64,000 bases of DNA from Nocardia jinanensis. GTDB taxonomy: Bacteria > Actinomycetota > Actinomycetes > Mycobacteriales > Mycobacteriaceae. A program made the position numbers and the translations under genes. Shown in pieces: positions 44,386 to 52,791 of this stretch; position 1 is the stretch's first letter, and each line of letters opens with the position of its first letter. The notes under the pieces are model-generated. The model was not told the DNA's origin. It worked only from the letters and a program-made list of their open reading frames with translations, and did no database searches. The stretch spans positions 248,001-312,000 of the forward strand of contig NZ_BMMH01000007.1 of assembly GCF_014645735.1 (NCBI RefSeq). Reading direction: 5' to 3'.

Positions 44386-44419
44386 GGAGCCGGACCCGCC
44401 CAGTGGCGAATCCGGCTCC
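44386..44419 (-). terminator. 9-bp hairpin with short T-run after metY
   Basis: On the minus strand GGAGCCGGA (44419-44411) and TCCGGCTCC (44394-44386) form a stem followed by TTTGT, close to a classic intrinsic terminator. It lies about 27 bp after the metY stop. Confidence 0.65.
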
Positions 44420-44445
44420 CGTGCGTGCGCAGCCCGTATCGGAGG

Positions 44446-45771
44446 CTATCCCTCCACGGCGGCGAAGCCGGCGCGCAGATCGGCGAGGATATCGTCGATA
44501 CCCTCGATGCCCACCGCCAAGCGCACCAGGCCCGGGGTGACCCCGGAGCTCAGCTGCTCGTCCGGTGTCAGCTGGGAATGCGTGGTCGAAGCGGGGTGGA
44601 TGACCAGTGAACGCACATCGCCGATATTGGCGACGTGGCTGTGCAGGGTCAGCGCGTCCACGAACTTCTTACCGGCGTCGACGCCACCGGCCAGTTCGAA
44701 ACCGACCACCGCGCCGGTGCCCTTGGGGGCGAGCTGCTTACCCCGCTCGTACCAGGGCGAGGACGGCAGGCCCGCATACGACACGGAGGTGACCGTCGGC
44801 TGGTCGGTGAGGAATTCGGCGACCGCCTGCGCGTTCTGCACATGCCGTTCGACCCGCAGGCTCAGTGTCTCCAGGCCCTGGCTGATCAGGAAGGCGTTGA
44901 ACGGCGCGATCGCGGTGCCGAGGTCGCGCAGCAGCTGTACCCGTGCCTTGAGCGCGTAGGCCGGGGCGCCGAGATCGGCGAACACCGCACCGTGGTAGCT
45001 GGGATCGGGTTCGGTGAAGCCCGGGAAGCGGGGCCCGTCCGCGCCGCGGACCGTCCAGTCGAAGGTGCCGCCGTCGACGATCACACCGGCGATGGCCGCG
45101 CCGTGGCCGCCGAGATACTTCGTCGCCGAGTGCACGACGATATCGGCGCCGTGCGCCAGCGGCTGGATCAGATATGGGGTCGCGACCGTGTTGTCCACGA
45201 TCAGCGGCAGGCCCTCGGCGTGCGCGACCTCGGCGATACCCGCGATATCGAAGATATGGTTCTGCGGGTTGGACACCGTCTCGCCGTAGAAGGCTTTGGT
45301 GTTCGGCCGGACGGCGGCACGCCACTGGTCGAGGTTGTCGGGATCCTCGACGAAGGAGACCTCGATGCCGAGCTTGGGCAGTGTGTAGTGGAAGAGGTTG
45401 TAGGTGCCGCCGTAGAGCCGGGGACTGGACACGATGTGATCGCCGGCGCCGGCGATATTCAGGATGGCCAGCGTTTCCGCGGCCTGCCCCGAGGACAGCA
45501 GCAGCGCGGCCACCCCGCCTTCGAGTGCCGCGATCCGCTGCTCCACCGCGTCCTGGGTCGGATTCATGATCCGGGTGTAGATATTGCCCGGCTCCGCCAG
45601 CCCGAACAACGCCGCCGCGTGCGCGGTATCGCGGAAGGTGTAGGAGGTGGTCTGGTAGATGGGGAGGGCCCGGGCGTTGGTGCTCGCGTCGGGGTCCTGG
45701 CCGACATGGATCTGCTTGGTCTCGAAGCTCCAACCGGCGGACGGGTCGGCCGGCGGGGTGGATTCGGTCAT
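44446..45771 (-). CDS. metY: O-acetylhomoserine sulfhydrylase (Cys/Met metabolism PLP enzyme)
   Basis: 441 residues, matching MetY length. The PLP lysine is K218 in HSATKYLGGHG. Other landmarks are SYTFRDTAHAAALFGL, NIYTRIMNPTQDAVEQRIA and LSLRVERHVQNA. It makes homocysteine from O-acetylhomoserine and sulfide in the cytoplasm. AGGAG lies 9 nt before the ATG. No metX follows, although metY and metX are often adjacent in mycobacteria and Nocardia; here the downstream side is a terminator. The ~380-bp upstream gap holds a candidate -10 box, and no SAM riboswitch was recognised. Confidence 0.92.
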   Translation of the reverse strand: MTESTPPADPSAGWSFETKQIHVGQDPDASTNARALPIYQTTSYTFRDTAHAAALFGLAEPGNIYTRIMNPTQDAVEQRIAALEGGVAALLLSSGQAAETLAILNIAGAGDHIVSSPRLYGGTYNLFHYTLPKLGIEVSFVEDPDNLDQWRAAVRPNTKAFYGETVSNPQNHIFDIAGIAEVAHAEGLPLIVDNTVATPYLIQPLAHGADIVVHSATKYLGGHGAAIAGVIVDGGTFDWTVRGADGPRFPGFTEPDPSYHGAVFADLGAPAYALKARVQLLRDLGTAIAPFNAFLISQGLETLSLRVERHVQNAQAVAEFLTDQPTVTSVSYAGLPSSPWYERGKQLAPKGTGAVVGFELAGGVDAGKKFVDALTLHSHVANIGDVRSLVIHPASTTHSQLTPDEQLSSGVTPGLVRLAVGIEGIDDILADLRAGFAAVEG

Positions 45772-46115
45772 CTCGGATTTCTCCTAAGGGTGAGGAACGG
45801 GACGATCGCGCCGGATACAGCGAATTTGCCTCGCGCTGCACGCTTTCCGGCCTGCCGCGGCCGGATGCGCCGCTGCGGCTCGTTCACGCTAGGGGTGGCC
45901 GAGCGGAAACGGCCACAGTTGCGCTCGCGCCGATTCCAATCATGCCGTGGCGTTCGGTGCCGCGAGACGCTTTCCCGCCGATTTCGGCGGGTCGGCTCAC
46001 CCGGCCGCGGCACCGCGCGGTGCGTACATGATGAGCGCGACTCCGGCCAGACGACGTGGGCCGCGTATCGCCGCCGCGTGCGGTCGGCCCACCGTGGACC
46101 CATCTCGGCAAAACG
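45772..46115. other. Divergent intergenic region between metY and the P450 gene
   Basis: About 340 bp without a supported gene. A candidate -10 box for metY (TAGCGT on the minus strand, 45891-45886) would give a ~110-nt leader. I looked for the SAM-IV riboswitch core in that leader and did not see it. The rest shows nothing I can name up to the P450 operator at 46116. Confidence 0.4.
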
Positions 46116-46145
46116 TAAGACATATGAGCCAAACTGTCTTATGGT
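46116..46145 (+). promoter_or_regulatory. Inverted-repeat operator overlapping the P450 promoter
   Basis: TAAGACA (46116-46122) and TGTCTTA (46135-46141) form a perfect 7-bp inverted repeat with a 12-nt spacer. It abuts the -10 box TATGGT (46140-46145), which is 6 nt before the ATG of the P450 gene (leaderless type). A repressor bound here would block the promoter. The TetR gene downstream of the P450 is the obvious candidate. Confidence 0.6.
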
Positions 46146-46151
46146 CGAAAC

Positions 46152-47375
46152 ATGGTGGCAGAAACGTATCAGGACCGGGCACGCTTCGAATTGCGCTCCG
46201 GCGAGACATGGCGCGAACCGTGGTCGATGTACGCCGCGTTGCGGAATCACGATCCGGTGCATCGCGTCGTACCCGCCGACCGTCCGGAGCACGACTACTG
46301 GGTGCTCACCCGGCACGAACACGTGTACGCCGCCGCCCGGGACACCGATACGTTCTCCTCGGGGCAGGGTCTGACGGTGGAATACGGCGAACTGGAACAG
46401 ATCGGGCTCACCGGGAATCCGCCGATGGTGATGCAGGATCCGCCGGAGCACACCGATTTCCGCAAACTCGTTGCCCGCGGCTTCACCCCGCGTCAGGTCG
46501 CCGAGGTGGAACCGGTGGTGCGCCGATACGTCCGGGAACGGCTGGACCGGCTGGCCGACCAGGGCGGTGGCGATATCGTGACCGATCTGTTCAAACCGCT
46601 GCCCACCATGGTGGTCGCCTACTACCTAGGGGTCCCGGAGGCGGACCGTTCCCGCTTCGACGGCTGGACCGACGCGGTGGTCGCGGCCGGCACTCAGCGC
46701 ACGGCCGACGCCCAGACCGCTTCGATGGAGATGCTGGGCTATTTCGCCGAACTCATCAAACGCCGGCGCACCGATCCGGGCGACGATACGGTGTCGCTGC
46801 TGGTCCAGGCCGGTATCGGCGCCGACGACACCGATATCGACGGTCTGGTGCAGATCTTGGCCTACACCTGGACAATGGTCGCCGGGGGTAACGACACCAC
46901 GACAGGCCTGCTGGGCGGCGCGGTGCAGCTGTTGCAGCGCTACCCCGAGCAGCGTGCGGAGCTGGCCGCCGATCCGGCGGGAATCCGGATCGCGATCGAA
47001 GAGTTCGCCCGTCTCACCTCTCCCGTGCAGGGCCTGGCCCGGACCAGTACACGTCCCGTGGAACTGGACGGCGTGACGATTCCCGCGGGCCGTAAAGTGC
47101 TGCTCGTGTACGGCTCGGCGAATCGCGACGAACGGGTCTTCGGCGCCGATGCCGCCGAACTCGATATCGAACGGAACCCGCAACGCATCATGACTTTCGG
47201 TCACGGCCCGCACCACTGTCTGGGCGCGGCCGCGGCCCGGATGCAGGCGCGGGTCGCGCTGGAGGAACTGCTGGACCGGTTCCCGGACTACCGCGTCGAT
47301 ATCGACGCCGCCACCTATGCCCCCGGACCTTATGTCCGGCGGCCGACCGGTGTTCCCTTCCGATGCGCGCCGTGA
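46152..47375 (+). CDS. Cytochrome P450
   Basis: 407-residue soluble bacterial P450. The heme-binding loop is FGHGPHHCLG with Cys356. The I-helix oxygen motif is AGGNDTT, and the EAxR-like K-helix is EEFARLTSPVQGLAR. Such enzymes hydroxylate small molecules using ferredoxin electrons; no ferredoxin or reductase gene is adjacent. The start is supported by a -10 box TATGGT 6 nt upstream. A TetR regulator follows 40 bp downstream. The subfamily and substrate cannot be told. Confidence 0.92.
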   Translation: MVAETYQDRARFELRSGETWREPWSMYAALRNHDPVHRVVPADRPEHDYWVLTRHEHVYAAARDTDTFSSGQGLTVEYGELEQIGLTGNPPMVMQDPPEHTDFRKLVARGFTPRQVAEVEPVVRRYVRERLDRLADQGGGDIVTDLFKPLPTMVVAYYLGVPEADRSRFDGWTDAVVAAGTQRTADAQTASMEMLGYFAELIKRRRTDPGDDTVSLLVQAGIGADDTDIDGLVQILAYTWTMVAGGNDTTTGLLGGAVQLLQRYPEQRAELAADPAGIRIAIEEFARLTSPVQGLARTSTRPVELDGVTIPAGRKVLLVYGSANRDERVFGADAAELDIERNPQRIMTFGHGPHHCLGAAAARMQARVALEELLDRFPDYRVDIDAATYAPGPYVRRPTGVPFRCAP

Positions 47376-47415
47376 CCGATCGGCCCCGCGCCGCCTCCGG
47401 TACCGGGGATTCGCG

Positions 47416-48021
47416 ATGACCGGTGATTGGCTGGCCGGCGGCCGTATCGAATTGGCCGGTGAGCGGATCCTCGACGCGGTCCGGACGCTGGTGATCGACA
47501 AAGGCGCCGGGACCGTCGGAATGGCCGAGGTCGCCGAGGCGGCGGGCTGTTCCCGGGCGACGCTCTACCGCTACTTCGCGAACCGGCAGGCGTTGTACGT
47601 GGCCTTCGCCGGCCGGGAGGCCGGTCAGCTCATCGCGCGGGTCTGGCGCGACCGCCCGCTCGACGGCCCGGACCGGGCCGAACTGCTGCTCGACGGGATG
47701 ACCGCGACCCTGGCCGAGGCGCGCAAGACCCCGCATCTGGCCGTCTGGTTCGAACCGGCGAATGTGGGAATCGTGGCGCGGTTGTCGGATTCGTCGGAGG
47801 TGATCGACGAACTGGTCGCGGTCTTCGTGGCGCGACTGCGTCCGGACCTGTCGGCCGCGGCGGCGGATCGGCTGGGCCGGTGGGCGGTGCGGGTGATCAT
47901 CTCGCTACTGACCCTGCCACCGGCGAGCGAGGACGAGGAGCGCGCCCTGTTGCGCGATTTCCTGCTCCCGTTCCTGTTGGATCCCGGTCTCGCGGTGGGC
48001 GGCCCCGCGTCGGTGGGATGA
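47416..48021 (+). CDS. TetR-family transcriptional regulator
   Basis: 201 residues. The N-terminal helix-turn-helix is GTVGMAEVAEAAGCSRATLY then RYFANRQALY. The C-terminal ligand domain is divergent (DLSAAAADRLGRWAVRVIISLL). It lies 40 bp after the P450 gene on the same strand and probably controls the operon through the inverted repeat at 46116-46141. The ATG at 47416 has only a weak site (GGGGATTCGCG). The ligand is unknown and may be the P450 substrate. Confidence 0.87.
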   Translation: MTGDWLAGGRIELAGERILDAVRTLVIDKGAGTVGMAEVAEAAGCSRATLYRYFANRQALYVAFAGREAGQLIARVWRDRPLDGPDRAELLLDGMTATLAEARKTPHLAVWFEPANVGIVARLSDSSEVIDELVAVFVARLRPDLSAAAADRLGRWAVRVIISLLTLPPASEDEERALLRDFLLPFLLDPGLAVGGPASVG

Positions 48022-48070
48022 GGTGCGCCACCGCGTCCCTTTCCGGCGCGCCGGAGTCGCCGGGGCGCGG

Positions 48071-48076
48071 TAGCTT
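48071..48076 (+). promoter_or_regulatory. -10 box TAGCTT for a leaderless MDMPI-type gene
   Basis: TAGCTT is followed by 6 nt and then ATG 48083; no Shine-Dalgarno. Confidence 0.45.
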
Positions 48077-48082
48077 GGCGCC

Positions 48083-48817
48083 ATGGACGCGATATCGAGT
48101 CTGGACTATCCGCTCTTGCTCGCCGATTTCCAGGGCGAGTTCCTCGCGTCGATACCCGATGCCGATCCTGCCGCGCGAATTCCCGGTTGCGGTGACTGGA
48201 CGGTGCGCGAACTCGTGGAGCATCTCGCGTTCGTCCACCACTGGGCCGCGGCGAGCGCCCGCGCGGAGAAAGCCGAGGCACTGGAGGACGGGCCGTCCGA
48301 TCTCGCCGCGCACTATGCCGCCCGCGCGACCGAACTCCGCGAGACGCTGGCGAATCTGGATCCGCAGGCCACCGCCCGGATCCTGGCGTATCCGAAACCC
48401 ATGGTCCCGGGACCGGTTTCGTTCTGGCCTCGTCGCCAGGTGTACGAAACGCTGATCCACGCCCACGATCTGCGCGCGGCGATCGCAGGGAAGGCCGCCC
48501 TGGGCCTGGTTCGGGCGGTGCCGGGCGTATGGGCGGATACGGTGGACGAGGTGGTCACGCTGTTCTACCCGCGCCAAGTGGGCATCGGTCGAATGGAGCC
48601 GCTCGAGGTGGCGCTCCGGCTCACGGCCACCGATCTCGGCGAGCCCCGCGAGTGGATGCTCGGGGACTCGGCATCCACGGCCGGCGCGGTATCGGGGACC
48701 GCCGAAGGGCTGGCTCTGCTGTTGTGGGGCCGGGCGAGCGCGGAAGAAGCGGGGGTGACCCTCTCCGGTGACCGGGACGAAATCGACGCGATCCTGCGCC
48801 GGCCGATCGTGCCATGA
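48083..48817 (+). CDS. Maleylpyruvate isomerase-type mycothiol-dependent enzyme
   Basis: 244 residues of the DinB/MDMPI family. The N-terminal helical bundle has the metal-binding His pattern: HLAFVHHW near residue 50 and THE-like LIHAHD near 137. CGDWTVRELVEHLAFVHHW is the family hallmark. A C-terminal MDMPI-C domain is present (PLEVALRLTATDLGEPREWM). Members use mycothiol as cofactor in thiol-transfer or isomerisation; the substrate is unknown. Not part of an operon with the P450-TetR pair (61 bp gap with its own promoter box). Confidence 0.83.
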   Translation: MDAISSLDYPLLLADFQGEFLASIPDADPAARIPGCGDWTVRELVEHLAFVHHWAAASARAEKAEALEDGPSDLAAHYAARATELRETLANLDPQATARILAYPKPMVPGPVSFWPRRQVYETLIHAHDLRAAIAGKAALGLVRAVPGVWADTVDEVVTLFYPRQVGIGRMEPLEVALRLTATDLGEPREWMLGDSASTAGAVSGTAEGLALLLWGRASAEEAGVTLSGDRDEIDAILRRPIVP

Positions 48818-49010
48818 CAAAGGAGCGCACCTGATCGTGCCGTGGCCCCGGAGCCGACCCGATCGTGCGCCAGATCATTTCATGGATACGAACGCGCCGC
48901 GGTCGGGGCACAAGAGGCTCGATCGGCGCCGGCCGCCATGAGGCAGCTGCCTTCTGTCCATCTGGGGCGTACCCCGGATATACGTCCGGGCGGCTGTCCT
49001 GCGCGATGGG

Positions 49011-49388
49011 TCATTCCGTGGGGTCACGGTCGGAGCCCGTGGGCCGCGGGTCGTGGGCTTGTTGCAGTCGGGCGTTGATCTGCTGGGCTTCGGCGAGTTG
49101 GTCTTCGAGGATGATGATGCGACACGCCGCGTCCAGTGCGGTGCCCTGATCGACGAGTTCTCTGACCCGGGCCGCGATGCGTAGTTGGTAGCGCGAGTAG
49201 CGCCGGTGTCCACCTTCGGAGCGTTGTGGGATCAGCAACTCGGCTGTGTCGAGAGCGCGCAGGAAAGCCTGGGTGACGCCGAGGGCTGCCGCGGCGCTGC
49301 CCATGCTGTAGGAAGGGTAGTTTTCATCGTCGAGGTTGCCGGCGTGGCCGCCGGGGTTATCGGTCGATCCGGTCCGAGCTTCGTCCAT
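49011..49388 (-). CDS. MerR-family transcriptional regulator
   Basis: 125 residues. A MerR helix-turn-helix lies at about 30-65 (MGSAAAALGVTQAFLRALDT, then GGHRRYSRYQLRIAARVREL). A short coiled coil follows (ILEDQLAEAQQINARLQQAH) with no obvious effector domain or metal Cys. It resembles the short HspR-like/WHG-type MerR group of actinobacteria. The ATG at 49388 follows ACAGGTGTAC; a GTG at 49394 is possible. It lies behind an unusually structured leader (49416-49776) and is convergent with the MDMPI gene. Confidence 0.82.
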   Translation of the reverse strand: MDEARTGSTDNPGGHAGNLDDENYPSYSMGSAAAALGVTQAFLRALDTAELLIPQRSEGGHRRYSRYQLRIAARVRELVDQGTALDAACRIIILEDQLAEAQQINARLQQAHDPRPTGSDRDPTE

Positions 49389-49415
49389 GTACACCTGTCC
49401 GGGAAACGAGAATCG

Positions 49416-49442
49416 GCCCCCGGCGCTGTGTGCGCCGGGGGC
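49416..49442 (-). terminator. 11-bp perfect hairpin directly before the MerR gene
   Basis: GCCCCCGGCGC (49416-49426) and GCGCCGGGGGC (49432-49442) pair around a 5-nt loop, only 28 bp upstream of the MerR start. It would act as a strong attenuator in the leader if transcription comes from the promoter at 49748-49776. No U-tract follows on the minus strand. Confidence 0.7.
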
Positions 49443-49478
49443 TCGAGGGGATTTACTTCACGAGCCGTGCGTGGTGAC

Positions 49479-49541
49479 CGGCTTCATGCTTTCGCACCCC
49501 AGGAAGAACAGGGTGCGAGAATGTCCTCAGCGTGACTGTCG
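49479..49541 (-). CDS. Short ORF (20 codons) in the MerR leader
   Basis: MIDSHAEDILAPCSSWGAKA then TGA, from the GTG in AGGAGGTG. The stop overlaps an ATG that starts MKPVTTHGS. A stem TCGCACCC/GGGTGCGA lies inside the ORF. The ribosome site abuts the GTG, so the start is doubtful. It may be a translated attenuator peptide or chance. Confidence 0.3.
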
Positions 49542-49632
49542 ATCACCTCCTGTGAATCAGATGCGGTACCCCGACGCCGAGAACTCGCGTCGATTCCGGA
49601 TACCGCCCGCTATCCGTCATTTCTTTCGTTCA

Positions 49633-49666
49633 CCCTCCGGGCGCCGATCTTGCCGCGCCCGGAGGG
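49633..49666. terminator. 12-bp perfect hairpin in the MerR leader
   Basis: CCCTCCGGGCGC (49633-49644) pairs with GCGCCCGGAGGG (49655-49666) around a 10-nt loop. It is one of two very stable stems in the MerR leader and could end transcription started at 49748. Confidence 0.65.
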
Positions 49667-49747
49667 AGTCTTCGGTACTTCGAGTACTTCCCGGGAAGTT
49701 CATCCTCTACCCGGCCGATAGGACTCTCTTCATCTGCTGATGAGACG

Positions 49748-49776
49748 AAGATATAGCACCCGTGCGCGAATGTCTA
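49748..49776 (-). promoter_or_regulatory. Candidate promoter of the MerR leader transcript
   Basis: On the minus strand, -35 TAGACA (49776-49771), 17-nt spacer, -10 TATCTT (49753-49748), in the most AT-rich patch of this region. It would make a leader of about 350 nt. Confidence 0.4.
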
Positions 49777-49885
49777 CAGTTGCCAGTGCAGATTTTCTAG
49801 GTGTGGCCGGACGCGGAGATGACTTCGTTCAGGTGGTTGTCGAGCCGTGACTCCGGAGTCGGCCGGGTAGCGCGGGCGCGGCGTG

Positions 49886-51790
49886 CTATGCCAGTTCGGC
49901 GAGGCTGCGGGACCAGCGACCCAGCTGCGCGGTATCACCGTGCATGTTCCCCGGCACCTGCCATGTGGCGGCGAGTACCTCGTGACCGAGCCGGCGGATG
50001 CGCTGATGCCGGGTCCAGTGCGCACGCGCCCATTCGGGTTCGTTGTGGGCGGCGTCGATCGCGCTGAGGGTGGAACCCATCAGTTCGAATTCCAGCTCCC
50101 GCCGCAAGCCCGGTATCCCGGGCGCCGCGTGCCACGGATCGGGTAGCGAGTCGCGCTGCGGATCACCCGGGAGTGCGTCGTGCCGAGTATCCGGCGGTGT
50201 GTCGTGTTGTGGGCCCGGGCCTGTGTCGTGGTGTGGGCCCTGATGTGTGTCGTGTTCTGGACCTCGACACGGGCCTGTCTCGTGCCGCCGATCCGATTCC
50301 GCCGCGGGCCGTGGGTGCGAGGGTGCCGCGCGCGGGGGGTGCGGTGGGATATCTCGCTGGGCCCGGTTCGGTGATATCCGGCGCAGGAGGTGATCGAGGA
50401 CCTCCAGCACCCGCTGATCGTTGCGCAGCAGCACCCGCCGATGGGCACGCCGGTCGGCCGCCCACAGCGCGGTCAATCCGATCACCACACCGATCACGCT
50501 CTCCAGCAGGCGGTCGCGCAGTACCGGGACCACATCGCCGTACTTCCCGCCGCCGCCCATCAGCAGCGCCAACGGCGTGATGAAGACGACCGCGAGCCCG
50601 TAGTTGCGGGCCACGAACATTTCGATCGCGAACTGCAGTGTCATCAAGATCAGCACCAGGGCCCAGCCCCGCGGCTCCAGGGCGTACAGCGCGGCGAACA
50701 GCACCAGCCCCAGCGCGGTACCGCCGATCCGGTGTACCCCGCGGTAGGTGCCGCGTACCCGATCCGGCCCCTGGTGCAGCAGCACGGTGACGGTGAGCAC
50801 CGCCCAGTCCGGCCGGCCGAGGTCCAATGCGACCGTCGAACAACCGGCGAGTACCGCGGCGATACCGATCCGGTTCGCCGACACCACGGCATGACTGTCC
50901 GGCGACAGCGATCGCTGTATCCGGTAGCGCAACGACGGTCGCGGTGTCGGCGCGGGACGGCCGGTCTCGAACAGCAGATCGGATTCGTCGTTGCCGGACC
51001 CGTTGCGGTGCAGAGCTTCGGCGAAGGCGCGCTGGGTATCGGCCAGCGTGGCGGCGAGCCGGTCGTCGACGGTGCGCCGGGCGTCGTGGAGCAGCGCCCA
51101 TGCCGTCTGCACCTTCATCGCGGTGGCGTAGCGCGCGTCCACCTGGTCCGCCGCCACCGGGTCGAGGGCGGCGTAGTCGCGTACCGCCGCGATCGCGGCG
51201 GTCACCGCTGTCTCTTCCGGCGTGTGCGCTCTGGTCAGCGCCGCCGACATCCCGACCAGCAGCGCACTGACCCCGCCGATGGCGGTCCACAGTGCTACCT
51301 GGCCGGGTGGGACCCCGTGCCCGACGATCAGCGCGCCGACACCGGCGGCCAGGACGAAGAAGAACCCGCCCGGGGGACCCAGGCGCAGTGCCGAGTTCAC
51401 GAAGGTGCCGGTCACCGCGACGGCCGACATCAACAGCACCAGCAGCAGCTGCCACCAGTGCGATCCGCCCGCGTCGATCCGCTGGTGAATCAGTTCCCCG
51501 GTCAGGCCACCGGCGAATCCCGAGATCGTGAGGGCCAGCGCGGCCGCACCGATGACCCGCAGGCGGCGGCGATAGACCTGGCCTTCACCGAAGATCACCG
51601 CCAGTGCGCCGGTCGCCGCCATCAGCCCCTGTTGTTCGTATCCCAGGGCCACCGCGACAAGTGCGGGCGCACCGAAGGCCAGGGCGGCGCGTGCCGCTCC
51701 GGGCAGCCGCCGGCCGGCGGGCGGCAGACCGAACAGCACCGATCGGGCCGGAGCGGGTGAGGGAAGCTGCGGACCGTCCGGCGCTACCAT
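49886..51790 (-). CDS. FUSC-family membrane protein (aromatic-acid exporter-like)
   Basis: 634 residues with two blocks of hydrophobic helices (about 30-190 and 320-455) separated by a soluble loop, the FUSC/YccS-like layout. Conserved points are ATGALAVIFGEGQVYRRRLR and RGVHRIGGTALGLVLF, with DRLLESVIGVVIGL near the end of the second block. A low-complexity stretch of His-Asp-Thr-Gly-Pro repeats (EHDTHQGPHHDTGPGPQH) lies near residue 535-580 and is unusual for the family. AAGGAG lies 7 nt before the ATG. Members are associated with efflux of aromatic compounds; the substrate is unknown. Confidence 0.78.
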   Translation of the reverse strand: MVAPDGPQLPSPAPARSVLFGLPPAGRRLPGAARAALAFGAPALVAVALGYEQQGLMAATGALAVIFGEGQVYRRRLRVIGAAALALTISGFAGGLTGELIHQRIDAGGSHWWQLLLVLLMSAVAVTGTFVNSALRLGPPGGFFFVLAAGVGALIVGHGVPPGQVALWTAIGGVSALLVGMSAALTRAHTPEETAVTAAIAAVRDYAALDPVAADQVDARYATAMKVQTAWALLHDARRTVDDRLAATLADTQRAFAEALHRNGSGNDESDLLFETGRPAPTPRPSLRYRIQRSLSPDSHAVVSANRIGIAAVLAGCSTVALDLGRPDWAVLTVTVLLHQGPDRVRGTYRGVHRIGGTALGLVLFAALYALEPRGWALVLILMTLQFAIEMFVARNYGLAVVFITPLALLMGGGGKYGDVVPVLRDRLLESVIGVVIGLTALWAADRRAHRRVLLRNDQRVLEVLDHLLRRISPNRAQRDIPPHPPRAAPSHPRPAAESDRRHETGPCRGPEHDTHQGPHHDTGPGPQHDTPPDTRHDALPGDPQRDSLPDPWHAAPGIPGLRRELEFELMGSTLSAIDAAHNEPEWARAHWTRHQRIRRLGHEVLAATWQVPGNMHGDTAQLGRWSRSLAELA

Positions 51791-51813
51791 CTGCCATCTC
51801 CTTGCCCGGCCGT

Positions 51814-52791
51814 TTACTCCTCGGTGACGAACCCCTGCGTGATCATCCAGTCGCGAGCCACTTCCGCGGGCTCGCGGCCTTCCACATCGACCTGCCGGTT
51901 CAGTTCGGTGATCGATTCGTTGGTCAGCAACCGCGAGATGGGTGCCATGATCTCGGCGACCCGCGGGTGTGCCCGGGCGAAATCCGCGCGCATCACCAGG
52001 GCAGCATTGTACTTGGGGAAGAAGGCGCGGTCGTCACGCAGCAGCACCAGGTCCAGGCCCGGGATGCGGCCGTCGGTGGCCGCGACCGAGCCGAATCCGC
52101 ACTGGGTCGCGTCGGCGGTCGCCTGGTAGACCACCGCGTCCTGGACAATACGTTTGGGCACCCGGCCGCTGTCGATCCCGTAGGCGCGGGTCACCCCGGG
52201 GAACCCGTCCTGACGCACGTTGAACTCGGTGCCCACGCAGATGCTCGCCGCGGCGGGGTCGGTGGCGACGAGGTCCGCGTAATCCGAGAGGGTCCAGGTT
52301 CCGGTGCGTTCGGCGGTGCGCCGCGCGGTCGCCAGGGCGTAGGTGTTGTTCATCGGGGCCATCGCTGTCCACACCATGCCGTGTGCGGCCGAGTCGGCGT
52401 CGCGGACGGCCTCGAACTGGCCCTGTTCGTCCGGGACCGGTTTCTCGTTGCCGAGATAGTTGACCCAGCCCGTACCCGTGTAGTCGTAGGCGATATCGAT
52501 CTGGCCGTCGACCTGGGCGTCGCGCAGACTGTTGGAGCCCTGTATATCGGTCAGGTCCCGGACTTCGGCGCCGGCCGCGACCAGCGCGAATTCGATGATG
52601 TAGCCGAGGATGTTCTGTTCGCTGAAATCCTTGGACCCCACCGTGATCGGCACACCCGCGAGTTCGGGCACCGGGCGGATACTGCCCGGACCCACCCGGA
52701 GCGGCACCGCGCCACCGGCTTGCAGACCGCATCCGGCCAGCAGCAGTACGGCTGCCAGGAGCAGCAGTCGTGGCGATCGGCCGGCTCTCAT
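51814..52791 (-). CDS. Osmoprotectant ABC transporter substrate-binding lipoprotein
   Basis: 325 residues. The lipoprotein signal ends at the Cys in LLLAGCG (about 21). The binding domain is of the ProX/OpuAC type (VPITVGSKDFSEQNILGYII, AYDYTGTGWVNYLG and LVLLRDDRAFFPKYNAALV). It should bind glycine betaine, choline or carnitine outside the membrane. The ATG overlaps the permease stop (ATGA). It is the last gene of a permease-ATPase-permease-binding protein operon, the OpuC arrangement. Confidence 0.9.
   Translation of the reverse strand: MRAGRSPRLLLLAAVLLLAGCGLQAGGAVPLRVGPGSIRPVPELAGVPITVGSKDFSEQNILGYIIEFALVAAGAEVRDLTDIQGSNSLRDAQVDGQIDIAYDYTGTGWVNYLGNEKPVPDEQGQFEAVRDADSAAHGMVWTAMAPMNNTYALATARRTAERTGTWTLSDYADLVATDPAAASICVGTEFNVRQDGFPGVTRAYGIDSGRVPKRIVQDAVVYQATADATQCGFGSVAATDGRIPGLDLVLLRDDRAFFPKYNAALVMRADFARAHPRVAEIMAPISRLLTNESITELNRQVDVEGREPAEVARDWMITQGFVTEE

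Noticed and set aside
45772..45885. SAM riboswitch before metY
   Set aside because: The gene is a plausible target, but no SAM-IV or SAM-I core sequence or stem was visible in the ~110-nt leader.
49632..49720. 28-codon ORF MNFPGSTRSTEDSLRARQD... in the MerR leader
   Set aside because: It has no spacing between AGAGG and the ATG, runs through the 12-bp stem and shows no protein-like pattern.
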